A stretch of 5,412 nucleotides of DNA, taken from positions 1-5,412 of the forward strand of contig JALWQC010000273.1 in NCBI GenBank assembly GCA_027080755.1. Direction: 5' to 3'. This DNA comes from Paracoccaceae bacterium. GTDB taxonomy: Bacteria > Pseudomonadota > Alphaproteobacteria > Rhodobacterales > Rhodobacteraceae. Position numbers and translations under genes: made by a program. Below, piece by piece: positions 4,526 to 5,412 of this stretch. Numbering within the stretch: position 1 is the stretch's first letter; every line of letters begins with the position of its first letter. The notes under the pieces were generated by a model. The model was not told where the DNA came from. It saw only the letters and a list, made by a program, of their open reading frames with translations, and made no database searches.

Positions 4526-5412
4526 GGGTTTGCTCCTCTTGTTCGGGGGGCGGGGACAGCACAAAGCCGTTTTTCCATAAGGCCCCGTAGAAATTGCGCC
4601 GCGCACGGGCCGTGGCCCTGGGGCGGTAAATCGTGGCGCATGGAATAGTCTGGAGCGCCCTTTCGAATTCATCCCCCGCCAGACCGGCCAGCTGTGCCTT
4701 GAAAGCCCGCCGGGCAGTTTCCAGCGCCGCGTTGCTGGCTTCATTCGCCTGCACACGATGCCACAAGGCAGGGAAAAACAGGATGTCGGCCTGCCGGTCA
4801 AAGGCGTGACGCGGGCCGTTGGTCAGGGCGTAATGTTCCTTTTTGACATTTTCATACACCCCGTTCGCCGCCAACAAGGCCAGAGCATTGCGCAAGGCAA
4901 TATCACACTGCGCTATTTCCTCTATCAGGGCATCGGCCAGGGCTTTCATCTCCGGCGCGCCGAAGCGCTCGACGATACCGCCGGGAACAGGAATGGCCCG
5001 GGCCTGATAGCCCTCGGTTTTGGAATTGCCGCGGGAAAAGGCTTCGGCCAGCAACAACATATCCCCCGTATCACAAGGCGCCTTGCGCGCACAGAGAGGG
5101 CGTTGCCAGTTTCCTCCGATCAGCAATTCATACATCAACTTATAAGTGAAACTGCGCGGCCCGAGGGTTAGCGTCTTGCCATCCTTCAGGTCCACCGGTG
5201 CCCAGGGATCCCCCAATACCCCCTTGAACAACTTGGCATCGATCCGCGCGGCTTTGGAGGTGCTGTGACAGGCGATAATTCCCTCCGGCGTCTGCTTCAG
5301 CCGGACGCGGCGGCACACCTCTATGAACCACGGGTCGAGGTCGGCCGGATGCAGTTGCGCCCCTTCGGGCCAGGGCAATGTCCAGACCAGAGCTTTGCCC
5401 CCCGCCGTGCAG
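4512..5412 (-). CDS. cse1: Cse1 (CasA/Cas8e), Cascade large subunit, C-terminal ~299 residues (5' end beyond right edge)
   Basis: Cse1 is the large subunit of Cascade. It recognises the PAM, helps open the DNA and recruits Cas3. The reading frame is open to the right edge, where the first visible residues are CTAGGKALVWTLPWPEG. About 299 residues are visible; E. coli CasA has 502, so roughly the N-terminal 40% is missing, including the PAM-reading loop. Visible family blocks are DPWFIEVCRRVRL (26-38 of the visible part), KAARIDAKLFKGVLGDPWAPVD, GPRSFTYKLMYELL, and the C-terminal helical bundle from GIVERFGAPEMKAL through FFPALWHRV to RRNFYGALWKNGF. A TTG at 5378 could be mistaken for a start, but it lies inside conserved sequence. 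The gene ends in TGA at 4512, overlapping cse2 by 14 nt. cas3 would be expected farther upstream, outside the window. Confidence 0.95.
   Translation of the reverse strand, partial: CTAGGKALVWTLPWPEGAQLHPADLDPWFIEVCRRVRLKQTPEGIIACHSTSKAARIDAKLFKGVLGDPWAPVDLKDGKTLTLGPRSFTYKLMYELLIGGNWQRPLCARKAPCDTGDMLLLAEAFSRGNSKTEGYQARAIPVPGGIVERFGAPEMKALADALIEEIAQCDIALRNALALLAANGVYENVKKEHYALTNGPRHAFDRQADILFFPALWHRVQANEASNAALETARRAFKAQLAGLAGDEFERALQTIPCATIYRPRATARARRNFYGALWKNGFVLSPPPEQEEQTLEHL
4533..4538 (-). promoter_or_regulatory. Ribosome-binding site of cse2, inside cse1
   Basis: GAGGAG on the minus strand, with a 7-nt gap to the TTG at 4525-4523. It is the main reason for choosing the TTG as the cse2 start. 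These bases are also in-frame Glu-Glu codons of the Cse1 tail (EQEEQTLEHL). Confidence 0.7.

Noticed and set aside
1..5412. A new defence module, toxin-antitoxin pair or transposon insertion within the cas operon
   Set aside because: All coding space is filled by the canonical I-E genes in canonical order. There is no extra gene, insertion or inverted repeat, and the only gap over 10 nt is the leader.

Overview
The window holds most of a type I-E (Cse / E. coli-type) CRISPR-Cas locus, read entirely from the minus strand (right to left): cse1 (casA/cas8e, cut by the right edge) - cse2 (casB) - cas7e (casC) - cas5e (casD) - cas6e (casE) - cas1e - cas2e - leader - CRISPR array (cut by the left edge). 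The DNA is GC-rich. The protein variants look proteobacterial, most likely alphaproteobacterial: a Cas2 with a TRDVEPRYRG start, and a Cas6e with an N-terminal extension and a DEGAVLHHLL motif. That assignment is from memory of the families, not from a search.

Region by region: 4512-5412 encodes the C-terminal ~299 residues of Cse1, the large Cascade subunit. 3956-4525 is cse2, for which I choose a TTG start. 2839-3963 is cas7e, the backbone subunit. 2144-2839 is cas5e. 1398-2147 is cas6e, the crRNA-processing nuclease. 526-1404 and 230-526 are the adaptation genes cas1 and cas2. 166-229 is a short AT-rich leader. 1-165 carries three identical 29-nt repeats separated by two complete 32-nt spacers, plus 14 nt of a third spacer. 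In the sense orientation the repeat forms the usual I-E hairpin, and it is transcribed away from cas2, in the same direction as the cas genes.

Every neighbouring gene pair overlaps (14, 8, 1, 4, 7 and 1 nt), so translational coupling along a single mRNA is likely. Cas6e would cut the array transcript at the repeat hairpin. Cse1, Cse2, Cas7, Cas5 and Cas6e would assemble on the crRNA as Cascade. Cas1-Cas2 would insert new spacers at the leader-proximal repeat (137-165). The effector helicase-nuclease Cas3 is not in the window; in this gene order it normally lies upstream of cse1, beyond the right edge.

I see no undescribed system here. Gene content and order are canonical, and the conserved Cas1 catalytic residues are intact. 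The points worth a second look are at fine scale: Shine-Dalgarno sequences built from in-frame Glu-Glu codons, the TTG start of cse2, the shifted Cas6e histidine, a repeat that ends in C, the leader architecture and the spacer targets. All long plus-strand open frames are antisense shadows of the cas genes.
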